A DNA stretch of 64,000 nt. Origin: SLRI01 sp942491185 (GTDB taxonomy: Bacteria; Pseudomonadota; Alphaproteobacteria; Geminicoccales; Geminicoccaceae). The stretch covers positions 248,001 to 312,000 of the forward strand of contig CALOAB010000018.1 of NCBI GenBank assembly GCA_942491185.1, given 5' to 3'. Below, in pieces: positions 44,405 to 54,868 of the stretch (its first letter is position 1; each line of letters starts with the position of its first letter). Made by a program: the position numbers and the translations under genes. The notes beneath the pieces are model-generated. The model was given only the letters and a program-made list of their open reading frames with translations. It was not told the DNA's origin and did not search any database.

Positions 44405-45943
44405 ATGCGCCGACCTTCGGGTTGCGGCCAGAAGGACTGGCAATTGTGGCCGTCAATCGAGCCCGAGCAGCAAGGCAGGTGCCGCTTGAACGAACTGATC
44501 GATGCCGAGGACATCCAGTCCCGGCAGGAGCAACGCAGCTCGCCCCTCTACCAGGGTCGCGTCGAGGTCTACGCCAAAGCGGTCAAGGGCCAGTTCCGGA
44601 CCATCAAGTGGGTCGGCCTCGCGATCATGCTGGCGATCTACTACCTGGCCCCCTGGATCCGCTTCGATCGCGGCCCCAACGCGCCCGATCAGGCGATTCT
44701 CGTCGATATGGAGGGCCGCCGCCTCTACTTCTTCTGGCTCGAGATCTGGCCGCAGGAAATCTACTACCTGACCGGGCTCCTGATCCTGGCAGCCTTCGTC
44801 CTCTTCCTCGTCACCTCGCTCTTCGGCCGCATCTGGTGCGGCTTCGCCTGCCCGCAGACGGTCTGGACCGATCTCTTCATGGCGGTCGAGCGGTACATCG
44901 AAGGCGACCGCAACGAGCGCATGCGCTTCGACAAGCAGCGCTGGACCGCCGCCAAATGGAAGAAGCGGCTGACCAAGCACGCCGTCTGGCTGCTGATCGC
45001 CTTTCTCACCGGCGGTGCGTGGATCATGTATTTCAGCGACGCGCCCAGCGTCGTCGTCGCCTTCTTCACCGGCCAGGCCGGGCTCGTCGTCTACTTCTTC
45101 ACCTTCCTCTTCACCGCGACCACCTATCTCCTGGCCGGCATGGCCCGCGAGCAGGTCTGCACCTACATGTGCCCCTGGCCACGCATCCAGGGCGCCCTGG
45201 TCGATCAGGACACCCTGGCGGTGACGTACGAGGCGTGGCGCGGCGAGCCCCGCGGCAAGCACAAGAAGGGTGACAGCTGGGACGACCGCGGCGACTGCGT
45301 CGATTGCAAGCAGTGTGTCGCCGTCTGCCCCACCGGCATCGACATCCGCGACGGCTTCCAGCTCGAATGCATCGGCTGCGGGCTCTGCATCGACGCCTGC
45401 AACGACGTCATGGCCAAGGTCGGCCGGCCGCCCGACCTCATCGCCTATGACAGCGAGCGCAACCAGGAGCGCCGGGCCAGGGGCGAATCCCCCGTGTACC
45501 GCCTGTTCCGGCCGCGCAACCTCGTCTACGTCGGGGTGCTGGCGCTGGTGACGCTGGTCATGGCGAGCTCGTTCTTGCTGCGCGCCTCGACCGAGCTCAG
45601 CGTCATCCCCGAACGCAACCCGCTCTTCGTCACCCTGGCCGACGGCAGCATCAGAAACGGCTACGACGTCAAGATCATCAACAAGGACCACAGCGGCCGC
45701 GCCTATCTGCTCAGCCTCGATGACCCCGATCTGGCCGCGACGCTCAGCACGCCAGCCGGCGAGAGCGGCGACCAGCTGACGCTCCTGGCCGCGGCCGACG
45801 ATGTCGCCACGCACCGGGTCTTCGTCCGCATCCCGGCCGCCGCCTTGACCGCCGCCTCGACCCCGATCACGATGCAGCTCACCGACACCAACACGGGCGA
45901 GACGCGGGAAGTCGCGACCGTCTTTCGGGGACCCGAGCCATGA
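44405..45943 (+). CDS. ccoG: Cytochrome c oxidase accessory protein CcoG (FixG/RdxA)
   Basis: CcoG is a membrane ferredoxin-like copper reductase that helps assemble the cbb3-type oxidase. Membrane helices are IKWVGLAIMLAIYYLAPWI, EIYYLTGLLILAAFVLFLV and a third near VVYFFTFLFTATTYLLAG. The cysteine pair IWCGFACPQTVWTDLF and MCPWPRIQGAL are family hallmarks. Two 4Fe-4S clusters come from CVDCKQCVAVCPTGIDIRDG and CIGCGLCIDACNDVM. The C-terminal part is an immunoglobulin-like domain (ERNPLFVTLADGSIRNGYDV). A GAGG 8-12 bases before 44405 favours that ATG over 44399; a TTG at 44486 is another possibility. Its stop overlaps a vestigial ATG of ccoH. Confidence 0.95.
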   Translation: MRRPSGCGQKDWQLWPSIEPEQQGRCRLNELIDAEDIQSRQEQRSSPLYQGRVEVYAKAVKGQFRTIKWVGLAIMLAIYYLAPWIRFDRGPNAPDQAILVDMEGRRLYFFWLEIWPQEIYYLTGLLILAAFVLFLVTSLFGRIWCGFACPQTVWTDLFMAVERYIEGDRNERMRFDKQRWTAAKWKKRLTKHAVWLLIAFLTGGAWIMYFSDAPSVVVAFFTGQAGLVVYFFTFLFTATTYLLAGMAREQVCTYMCPWPRIQGALVDQDTLAVTYEAWRGEPRGKHKKGDSWDDRGDCVDCKQCVAVCPTGIDIRDGFQLECIGCGLCIDACNDVMAKVGRPPDLIAYDSERNQERRARGESPVYRLFRPRNLVYVGVLALVTLVMASSFLLRASTELSVIPERNPLFVTLADGSIRNGYDVKIINKDHSGRAYLLSLDDPDLAATLSTPAGESGDQLTLLAAADDVATHRVFVRIPAAALTAASTPITMQLTDTNTGETREVATVFRGPEP

Positions 45944-45967
45944 TCGCCGACTCATGATCGCCGACTC
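45940..45967 (+). repeat. 14-base tandem duplication at the ccoG-ccoH junction
   Basis: ATGATCGCCGACTC occurs twice without a gap (45940-45953 and 45954-45967). The first ATG overlaps the ccoG stop codon (ATGA) but opens a frame of only five codons before TGA (45955-45957). The second ATG opens ccoH. Confidence 0.95.
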
Positions 45968-46457
45968 CGGCCGTGAGCCGAAGCCAGCCGCCCGCCGCAG
46001 CCGAATTCCCTGGATCATCGCCGGCGGCTTCGGCGTCGTGTTCGCCGTCAACGCCATCATGGTCTACGTGGCCGCCACCACTTGGCCTGGCATCGCGGTC
46101 AACCGCGCCTACGACAAGGGCCTGACCTACAACCGCAACCTGGAAGCCGCTTCCCGCCAGGAAGCGCTCGGCTGGAGCGCCTCGATCGAGACGGCGATCA
46201 GCGGCTCACTGGCCGGGACCGCCAGGGTGACCATCGTCGACGCCGCCGGCCTGCCGCTGCATCGGGCCACCGCTTCGCTGTCGTTCGAGCGGCCGACGCA
46301 TGAGGGCTACGATTTCGCGGTGTCGCTCTCGCCCGAGGGCAACGGGGTCTACAGCACACCCTTCAGCGTCCCGCTGCCGGGCTTGTGGGATCTGCGGTTG
46401 ATCGTCAGCCAGGGCGACGACCGGCTCGTGGTCACCGAGCGGGTCATGCTGCAATGA
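45954..46457 (+). CDS. ccoH: cbb3 oxidase assembly protein CcoH/FixH
   Basis: A 167-residue protein with a membrane helix (IPWIIAGGFGVVFAVNAIMV) followed by a periplasmic FixH domain: YVAATTWPGIAVNRAYDKGL, TYNRNLEAASRQEALGWSA and the C-terminal LPGLWDLRLIVSQGDDRLVV. FixH helps assemble the oxidase in the inner membrane. Its start lies directly after a 14-base duplication; without it the frame would have begun at 45940, coupled to ccoG. It is followed 7 bases later by ccoI. Confidence 0.92.
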   Translation: MIADSGREPKPAARRSRIPWIIAGGFGVVFAVNAIMVYVAATTWPGIAVNRAYDKGLTYNRNLEAASRQEALGWSASIETAISGSLAGTARVTIVDAAGLPLHRATASLSFERPTHEGYDFAVSLSPEGNGVYSTPFSVPLPGLWDLRLIVSQGDDRLVVTERVMLQ

Positions 46458-46464
46458 GGTTGCA

Positions 46465-48744
46465 ATGACCCTGCCGGCCGCAGCCGGGGCCGGGCTCGAG
46501 CCCGCAGAAACGGCCGACGAGGTCACCGGCTTCGTCAAGGACGACCCCGAAACCGGGCTCAAGAGCCTGCAATTGATGGTCGAAGGCGTCCATTGCGGCG
46601 GCTGCGTCAAGAAGATCGAGCGCGCACTCCAGGCCGAGCCGGACGTCGTGATCGGCCGCATGAACCTCACCACCCGACGGCTGACCATCGCCTGGACCGG
46701 CCCGGTCAGCCGCGGCAATGCGCTGGTGCGCAAGGTCGAGTCCCTGGGCTACCCGGCCGTGCCTTATGACCCGGAAGCGCTGGTCGCCGCCGACGGTCGG
46801 CACGAGCGCGAGCTGCTCCGGGCGATGGCCGTGGCCGGCTTTGCCGCCAGCAACGTCATGCTGCTCGCCGTCTCCATCTGGGCCGGCCATTTCAGCGGCA
46901 TGGGCGAGGCGACCCGCACCTTCATGCATTGGGTGCAAGCCCTGGTCGTGCTGCCGGCCATCGCCTATGCCGGCCGGCCGTTCTTCCGCTCAGCACTGAC
47001 CGCGCTCAAGGCCGGCGGCACCAACATGGACGTGCCGATCTCGCTCGCCGTCATCCTGGCACCGGCCATGTCGCTGTTCGAGACCATCCGCGGCGGCGAG
47101 CATGCCTATTTCGACAGCGCCATCATGCTGCTCTTCTTCCTGCTGATCGGCCGCTATCTCGACAGCCGCGCCCGCGGCGTGGCGCGCTCGGCCGTCGAGC
47201 GGCTGATGGCGCTCCGCGCCAGCGCCGTCACGTTGCTGCTGCCCGATGGCCGGAGCCGGAGCGTGCGCCCGGAGCTGCTCGAGGCCGGCCAGACCGTGCT
47301 GGTCGCCACCGGTGAGCGGATCGGCATCGACGGCAGCGTCAAGACCGGCCGCAGCGAGATCGACACCAGCGCCATCACCGGCGAGACGATGCCCGCCGCC
47401 ATCGCTCCCGGCGGCCGGGTGTTCGCCGGCACGATCAACCTCCAGGCACCGCTCGAGATCACCGTGCGCGCCACCGGCGACGACACGCTGCTGGCTGAGA
47501 TCGTCAAGCTGATGGAGCTGGCCGAGCAGAAACGCGGCCGCTTCGTGGCCTTGGCCGACCGCATCGCCCGCGCCTATGCGCCGCTGGTCCACACGCTCGC
47601 CGCCTGCACCTTCATCGGCTGGTGGCTGCTCATGGGCGCCGCCTGGCAGACGGCCCTGCTCTACGCCATCGCCGTCTTGATCATCACCTGCCCCTGCGCG
47701 CTCGGCCTCGCCGTGCCGGCCGTCCAGGTGATCGCCAGCGGCCGGCTGCTGCGGCAGGGCATCCTGCTCAAATCCGCCACCGCGCTCGAGCGGCTGGCCG
47801 AGATCGACACGGTCGTCTTCGACAAGACCGGCACGCTGACCCTGGGCGACCTCGTTCTCGCCGAGGGCGGCTCGAATGAGCGAGCGCTGGCGCTGGCGTC
47901 GGGCATGGCGCGAAGCTCGCGCCACCCGCTGGCCCGGGCCCTGGTCCGCGCCGCACCCGAGGCGCCGCTGGTGCGCGGTGTCGAGGAGCGCCCGGGCCTC
48001 GGGCTCGCCTGCCCGGACGACCGTGGCGAGGTCCGGCTCGGCCGCCGCGACTGGGCGCTGGGCGATGCCACGGCAACGATCGACGAGACGGCGAGCAGCA
48101 CCGGCCCCGAGCTCTGGCTCGCCGTGCCGGGCGAGCCGCCGCAACGCTTCGCCTTCACCGACCAGCCACGCGCCGATGCCGCCGCCGTCATCGCGGGCCT
48201 GCGCGAGCGGGGCCTCGAGGTCGAGCTGCTGTCCGGCGATCGTGACGGCCCGGTGGCGGCCATGGCGGCCACGCTCGGCATCGAGGACTGGCGCGCCGGC
48301 TGCAAGCCGGATGAGAAGGTCGCCCGGCTCGAGGCGCTGGCGGCCCAGGGCCGCAAGGTGATGATGGTGGGCGACGGGCTCAACGACGCGCCAGCACTGG
48401 CCGCCGCCCACGTCTCGCTCTCGCCGTCGTCCGCCGTCGATATCAGCCAGACCGCCGCCGATGCCGTGTTCCAGGGCCAGCGCCTCGAGCCGGTGCTGAC
48501 CGCGCTCGACGTCGCGATCAGCGCCCGCCGCCTGGTCAAGCAGAACCTCGCCATGTCGTTCGGCTACAACATGCTGACCGTGCCGCTCGCCGTCATGGGC
48601 TTCGTCACGCCACTGATCGCCGCACTCGCCATGTCGGCAAGCTCGATCGTCGTCGTCTGCAATGCGCTGCGGCTCAACTGGCAGGCCGACACGCCGGGCG
48701 CCGAGGCGAAGAACAAGCGAACGGATCTGGCCCCGGCCGGCTGA
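46465..48744 (+). CDS. ccoI: Copper-transporting P1B-type ATPase CcoI/FixI
   Basis: CcoI supplies copper for the CuB centre of cbb3 oxidase. The N-terminal heavy-metal domain has GVHCGGCVKKIE (metal Cys pair). The transport motif is TCPCALGLAVPAV near residue 410, the phosphorylation site DKTGTLT near 453, the HP motif SSRHPLARAL, and the hinge VGDGLNDAPAL near 634. The TGE actuator segment is ITGETMPAAIAPGG. Eight membrane helices fit the 759-residue length. It is the last gene of ccoGHI; no ccoS, the small partner normally next, is visible after it. Confidence 0.95.
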   Translation: MTLPAAAGAGLEPAETADEVTGFVKDDPETGLKSLQLMVEGVHCGGCVKKIERALQAEPDVVIGRMNLTTRRLTIAWTGPVSRGNALVRKVESLGYPAVPYDPEALVAADGRHERELLRAMAVAGFAASNVMLLAVSIWAGHFSGMGEATRTFMHWVQALVVLPAIAYAGRPFFRSALTALKAGGTNMDVPISLAVILAPAMSLFETIRGGEHAYFDSAIMLLFFLLIGRYLDSRARGVARSAVERLMALRASAVTLLLPDGRSRSVRPELLEAGQTVLVATGERIGIDGSVKTGRSEIDTSAITGETMPAAIAPGGRVFAGTINLQAPLEITVRATGDDTLLAEIVKLMELAEQKRGRFVALADRIARAYAPLVHTLAACTFIGWWLLMGAAWQTALLYAIAVLIITCPCALGLAVPAVQVIASGRLLRQGILLKSATALERLAEIDTVVFDKTGTLTLGDLVLAEGGSNERALALASGMARSSRHPLARALVRAAPEAPLVRGVEERPGLGLACPDDRGEVRLGRRDWALGDATATIDETASSTGPELWLAVPGEPPQRFAFTDQPRADAAAVIAGLRERGLEVELLSGDRDGPVAAMAATLGIEDWRAGCKPDEKVARLEALAAQGRKVMMVGDGLNDAPALAAAHVSLSPSSAVDISQTAADAVFQGQRLEPVLTALDVAISARRLVKQNLAMSFGYNMLTVPLAVMGFVTPLIAALAMSASSIVVVCNALRLNWQADTPGAEAKNKRTDLAPAG

Positions 48745-48749
48745 GCCCC

Positions 48750-48765
48750 GGCCCGTTTCAGGGCC
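48750..48765. terminator. Hairpin between convergent ccoI and treY
   Basis: Arms GGCCC and GGGCC enclose gtttca in the 21-base gap between the two stop codons. Palindromic in both directions, so it could terminate both operons; no long T-run. Confidence 0.4.
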
Positions 48766-51312
48766 TCAATCGATGCGGTCGTCGCTCGCCAGCACGGCCA
48801 CCGGCCAGGCGTCCAGCGCCCGACCGAGATCGATTTCCGAACCAAGCTCCCGATTGCCCAGAAGATCGCGCCATTCGGCAGCACGCAGGCTCGCCGGCAG
48901 CAACAGGCGCGTGTCGGCAAACGCTGTGGCGAGGCTGGGCGGCTGGTCCGCCGGCAGATGCTGGGCCACACCTCGCGGCACGGCGACAATGAGCGCGCCG
49001 GTCGCGTGCATCCGCGCGAAGGCCAGCACATGGTTGCTGTGCGGTCCTTCGGCCGCGAGCGGCAGATAGCTGCCCGCCGCATAGAGCTCGGGCCGTCGCT
49101 TGCGGTCGTCGAGCAGGCGTTGCACCAGATGCATCTTCACCCGGCCCGACTCCCAGTCGCTGGCGAAGTCCGGCGGTGGTGCCGCCAGATCCCGTGCCAG
49201 TGCGGCGAAATCGACCCGGCGCCGGTTGTCCGGGTCGACCAGCGACAGGTTCCAGCCCTCGGCTCCCTGGTAGATGTCGGGCACGCCCGGCATGGCGAGG
49301 CGAATGGCGGTCTGCGCCAGGCCATAGGCGATGCCGGCCGGCAGCAGGCGGCGATGCCAGGCGTGAAAGCTCAGCCTGAGATCGCCCGCCAGGCACTGCC
49401 TGGCATAAGCGCCGAGGGCCTGCTCGAAGCCCTGGTCGGGCGCCGTCCAGCTGGTCCGCTCCTTGGCCTCGCGCGCCGCCTTGACCAGATAGGCGTCGAG
49501 CCGGGCCGCGAACGCGTCGATCCCCGCCTCGTCGGCCACGCCCAGCCCTTCCGGCCAGGCGCCGACGATGGTCTGGTAGAGCAGATAGGCGTCTGCAGCC
49601 CTGAGCGCCTCGGGCTTGGTCTGCAGCCAGTCGCCCACCGCCTCGGCCCAGGCATCGGCATGCTCGGAAAGCACGACCAGTCGCGCCCGCACATCCTCGC
49701 CGCGCTTGGTGTCATGGGTGGAGCTCGCGAGCAGGCAGTGCGGATGGTGCTCGCCCAGCCGCGCGGCGAAGGCGTGAAACGCCTCGGGCTCGAGTGTCAT
49801 GTGCCCGGGCTCGCCGCCCACCTCGTTCAGCGCCACCAGCCGGTGGTAGCGGTAGAAGACCGTGTCCTCCTTGGCCTTCGCCATGATCGGCCCGGTCAGC
49901 TGCTGCAGCCGCGTAGCAAAGTCTCGCGCCGCCGCATCACTGGCCGCCCGGTCGAGCAGATCGGCCAGGAAGCGAAACGCGAGATCGTCCTCGAGCCCCG
50001 CTGCCGCCTTGGCAGCCTCGATCACCGCCGCCATCAGCGCCCGATCGGTCGCGGTCGCGGGCTTGGCATCCAGATAGGTGCGATAGACCGGAAAGGCCTC
50101 GATCACCGCTGCCAGCGCCCGCTCGAGCGAGCGCGCGCCAAGGTCACGGTAGCGAAGATCGGCAGCCGCCAACCGGGTCGCATCCAGTCGCAATCGCGTC
50201 AGCTCACCGGCGAAGCTGCCGCCGAGGATCGTCGCCTTGGCGGCCGCCAGCATGTCGTCCAGATCGGCGCGGTGGCCAGCGATAGCGCGCCAGAGCGCAT
50301 CGAGGACCGGCACACCGGCGGACGCCACGAAGAGCCGGTTCAGCCGGTCGGTGACCTCGTAGCCGGTGGTGCCGGCGATCGGCCAGTCCGGCCGGAGCTG
50401 CTCGTCGCCCTCGAGGATCTTCTCGACCCAGACGGGCGGCTTCGGGTGCTCGCCGGCGGCTTTGGCGAGCGCCGCATCCAGCCGCTCGAGATAGGCGGTC
50501 GGATCGGCCAGGCCATCGATATGGTCGAGCCGCACGCCCTGCACACGCCCCTCGCCGACCAGCTCCAGGAGCCGCCGATGGCAATCCGCGAAGACCGCCG
50601 GGTCCTCGACCCTAACGCCGATCAGCCCGTCGATGTCGAAGAAGCGCCGGTAGTTGAGCGCCTCGCTGCCGAGCCGCCAATGCGCCAGGCGATAGGCCTG
50701 CTGCTCCAGGAGCTCGTGCAAGGCCTCCGTCGACTCCGGCAAGGTCTCCACGGTCAACGGGAAACGCTGGTCGAAATAACGCAGCTCGAAGGCGTCGTCG
50801 GTGGCCTCCACCTCCAGCTCGCCCGCCGCCAGGCAGTCGCCGTAGGGCTGGCCCAGCACCGGCAGCAGCACCCGGCCGGGCGTCGCACCCGCCGTGGCGT
50901 CCCAGTCGATGTCGAAATGCCCGGCAAAAGCGCTGGCCCGCCCGTTTGCCAGCACGTCCCACCACCAGGCGTTCGCAGCACCAACGCCCATGTGGTTGGG
51001 CACGTGGTCGAGGATGAGGCCCAGGCCCAGCCCGGCCGCCGCCTCGGCCAGCTGGCGATAGCCGGCCTCGCCGCCGAGATCGGGCTCGATCGTGTTCGGA
51101 TCGACCACGTCGTAGCCATGCGTCGAGCCGGGTGCCGCCCGCCAGATCGGCGACAGGTAGACATGGCTGATGCCGAGCGCGGCCAGATAGGGCAGCGCCG
51201 CCTCGACGGTAGCGAAATCGACGCCACCGCGCAGCTGCACGCGGTAGGTGGCGCGCACGCCGGGTGCTGCGCTCACACCCTCGCTCAATGCCTCACTCAA
51301 TGCCTCGCTCAT
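48766..51312 (-). CDS. treY: Malto-oligosyltrehalose synthase TreY
   Basis: TreY converts the reducing-end alpha-1,4 bond of a maltodextrin to alpha,alpha-1,1, making maltooligosyl trehalose. GH13 landmarks are GISHVYLSPIWRAAPGSTHG, LGLILDHVPNHMGVG, the nucleophile region VRLDHIDGLADP, the catalytic Glu in VEKILEGDEQLRPDW, and LASSTHDTKRGEDVRARL. The C-terminal end has the TreY-specific GVPDIYQGAEGWNLSLVDPD. Length is 848 residues. The ATG at 51312 (MSEALSEALSEG) overlaps the malQ stop as ATGA; the repeated SEAL segment may be a short local duplication. Confidence 0.95.
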   Translation of the reverse strand: MSEALSEALSEGVSAAPGVRATYRVQLRGGVDFATVEAALPYLAALGISHVYLSPIWRAAPGSTHGYDVVDPNTIEPDLGGEAGYRQLAEAAAGLGLGLILDHVPNHMGVGAANAWWWDVLANGRASAFAGHFDIDWDATAGATPGRVLLPVLGQPYGDCLAAGELEVEATDDAFELRYFDQRFPLTVETLPESTEALHELLEQQAYRLAHWRLGSEALNYRRFFDIDGLIGVRVEDPAVFADCHRRLLELVGEGRVQGVRLDHIDGLADPTAYLERLDAALAKAAGEHPKPPVWVEKILEGDEQLRPDWPIAGTTGYEVTDRLNRLFVASAGVPVLDALWRAIAGHRADLDDMLAAAKATILGGSFAGELTRLRLDATRLAAADLRYRDLGARSLERALAAVIEAFPVYRTYLDAKPATATDRALMAAVIEAAKAAAGLEDDLAFRFLADLLDRAASDAAARDFATRLQQLTGPIMAKAKEDTVFYRYHRLVALNEVGGEPGHMTLEPEAFHAFAARLGEHHPHCLLASSTHDTKRGEDVRARLVVLSEHADAWAEAVGDWLQTKPEALRAADAYLLYQTIVGAWPEGLGVADEAGIDAFAARLDAYLVKAAREAKERTSWTAPDQGFEQALGAYARQCLAGDLRLSFHAWHRRLLPAGIAYGLAQTAIRLAMPGVPDIYQGAEGWNLSLVDPDNRRRVDFAALARDLAAPPPDFASDWESGRVKMHLVQRLLDDRKRRPELYAAGSYLPLAAEGPHSNHVLAFARMHATGALIVAVPRGVAQHLPADQPPSLATAFADTRLLLPASLRAAEWRDLLGNRELGSEIDLGRALDAWPVAVLASDDRID

Positions 51313-53107
51313 GGCCGCGCCTCCGCCATCACCGCAAACAGCTCGGCCGCCAGCTTCGATGTCGCCAGCTCGTCGAGGCTGCCCTGCATGCGGCGGCGCC
51401 AGTTCGGATGCTCGTCGATCGTGCCCGGCAGGTTGGGTTGCTCCACGGCACCTTCCAAATCCTCGAGCTGCACCATGGCGAGCGCGGCCGGCGTGCGCGC
51501 GAGAAAGCGGTGCAACGCGATCACCACCGCCTCGGGCCCCTTGCCGTCGAGCAGCTTCTCGTGCACCAGCGCGTCGCACAGCTTCTTGATGTCTTTCGGC
51601 CGCTCGCGCCGCGCCGATGTCGCTGCGGCCGCATCGAGCTGGCCCACTGTCTCGCGCCAGTCGATGTCGCGGCCGCTGAGAAAGCCCCGGATGGTGGCGA
51701 GATCGTGGGTCGAGACGGTGGCGAGAGCCGCCTTCGGATAGGTCTTGGCCGCCTTGAACAAGCCGCTCTCCCAACGCTCGAACCAGACCACCCGGTAGGA
51801 GAGCAGGCCCGCCGCCGTCATCGATTCGCGAAAGCCCGGTGCGACGGTGCCCAGATCCTCGCCGATGACGAGGCAATCATTGGCGCGCGAGCGCTCGGCC
51901 ACGGTGCGCAGCATCGCCGGCAGCGGGTAGCTGACATAGGCGCCATCGGCCGCCGTGCCGCCGGCAGGGATCCAGAAGAGCCGCATCAGCCCCATGGCGT
52001 GATCGATGCGCACCGCCCCGGCCGGCCCCATGGCCGCATCGAGCAGGGCGCGCAACGGCGCCATGTCGCGGCTGATGAGCGCCGTCGGCGACAAGGGTGC
52101 GACGTTCCAGTTCTGCCCGGTGGGGCTGAAGGGATCGGGTGGTGCCCCGATCGAGGCGCCGGCCACCACCTCGTCGGGGTTGGCCCAGACATCGGCCCCG
52201 TCGGGCACGACGCCGACGGCGATATCGGCATAGAGCCCGATCGCCATGCCGGCGGCCAATGCCTTGGCCTGGGTCGCCTCGAGCTGACGCCGCGCCAGCC
52301 ACTGCAGGAACTTCGACTGCTCGACGAGGCCGGCATGCTCGGCGGCGAAGGCCGCGACGCCGGCATGCGCCTTGGCGCGAAGCTCGGCCGGCCATGCCTG
52401 CCAGCCGACGGGCGCGCCCGTCTGCTGTCGCAGGGTGAGCGCAATCGCCTCGAACCGGGCGAAATCGGTGAGCGCCGCACCTTCGCCCTCACAAAACCGG
52501 CGGAAGTCGTCATAACCCGGGCTCGTCGGGCCGAAGCCCGCGAACAGCGCCTGGAAAGCCGTCTCCTTGGCAGCGGCCACCGCCGGGTAGTCGATCAGCT
52601 CACCATCCGGCAAGGCCGGCATCGCCGGCGGTGCGGTGCCCAGGCTGGCTGCGGCCTCGTCGATGGCGATCGCATAAGGATCGAGCCAGCGGCGGCTGGA
52701 TGGCGCATAGGGGCAGGCCCGCTCGGGCTGGTCGCGAAACCGCGCATGCAGCGGGCTCAAGCCCAGGATGTGGGCGCCCTGCCCGGCCGCCAGCTCGGCC
52801 AGCCGGGCGATATCGGCGAAGTCGCCGATCCCGGCATTGCGGCCCGAGCGCAGCCCATAGGTCTGGCACGCCACACCCCAGACCCGCTCGATGCCGCGCT
52901 CGGCCGGCGTGATGCCGACGACCGCCGGCGGCTTCTTGCTCTTCTGGTTGCCCGCCTGGTCCGCCACGGCGTCGACCGCCACGCCGCCCATCGCCTCGAG
53001 CAGGGCCTCCTTGGTGGCCTTCGAGGTCGCGTGCCAGTTGCCGGCGATGTCGTGATAGCCGGGCGCGATGCCGGCCGCCGCCGCCCGTGCGTCGAGATCC
53101 TCGGCCA

Positions 53108-53108
<1 letters not shown>
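51309..53108 (-). CDS. malQ: 4-alpha-glucanotransferase MalQ (amylomaltase, GH77)
   Basis: A 599-residue GH77 enzyme that transfers alpha-1,4-glucan segments. Motifs include VRIDHAMGLMRLFWIP (nucleophile Asp), CLVIGEDLGTVAPGF (acid/base Glu) and VSTHDLATIRGFLSG (stabilising Asp). Early segments GVACQTYGLRSGRNAGIGDF and ILGLSPLHARFRDQPERACP are typical. It sits between treZ and treY, with a start overlapping the treZ stop by one base and a stop overlapping the treY start. It probably reshapes short maltodextrins into chains long enough for TreY. Confidence 0.95.
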
Positions 53109-54865
<1,757 letters not shown>

Positions 54866-54868
54866 TTC

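Noticed and set aside
48745..48765. ccoS after ccoI
   Set aside because: The gap to treY is only 21 bases, and no alternative overlapping frame resembles CcoS.
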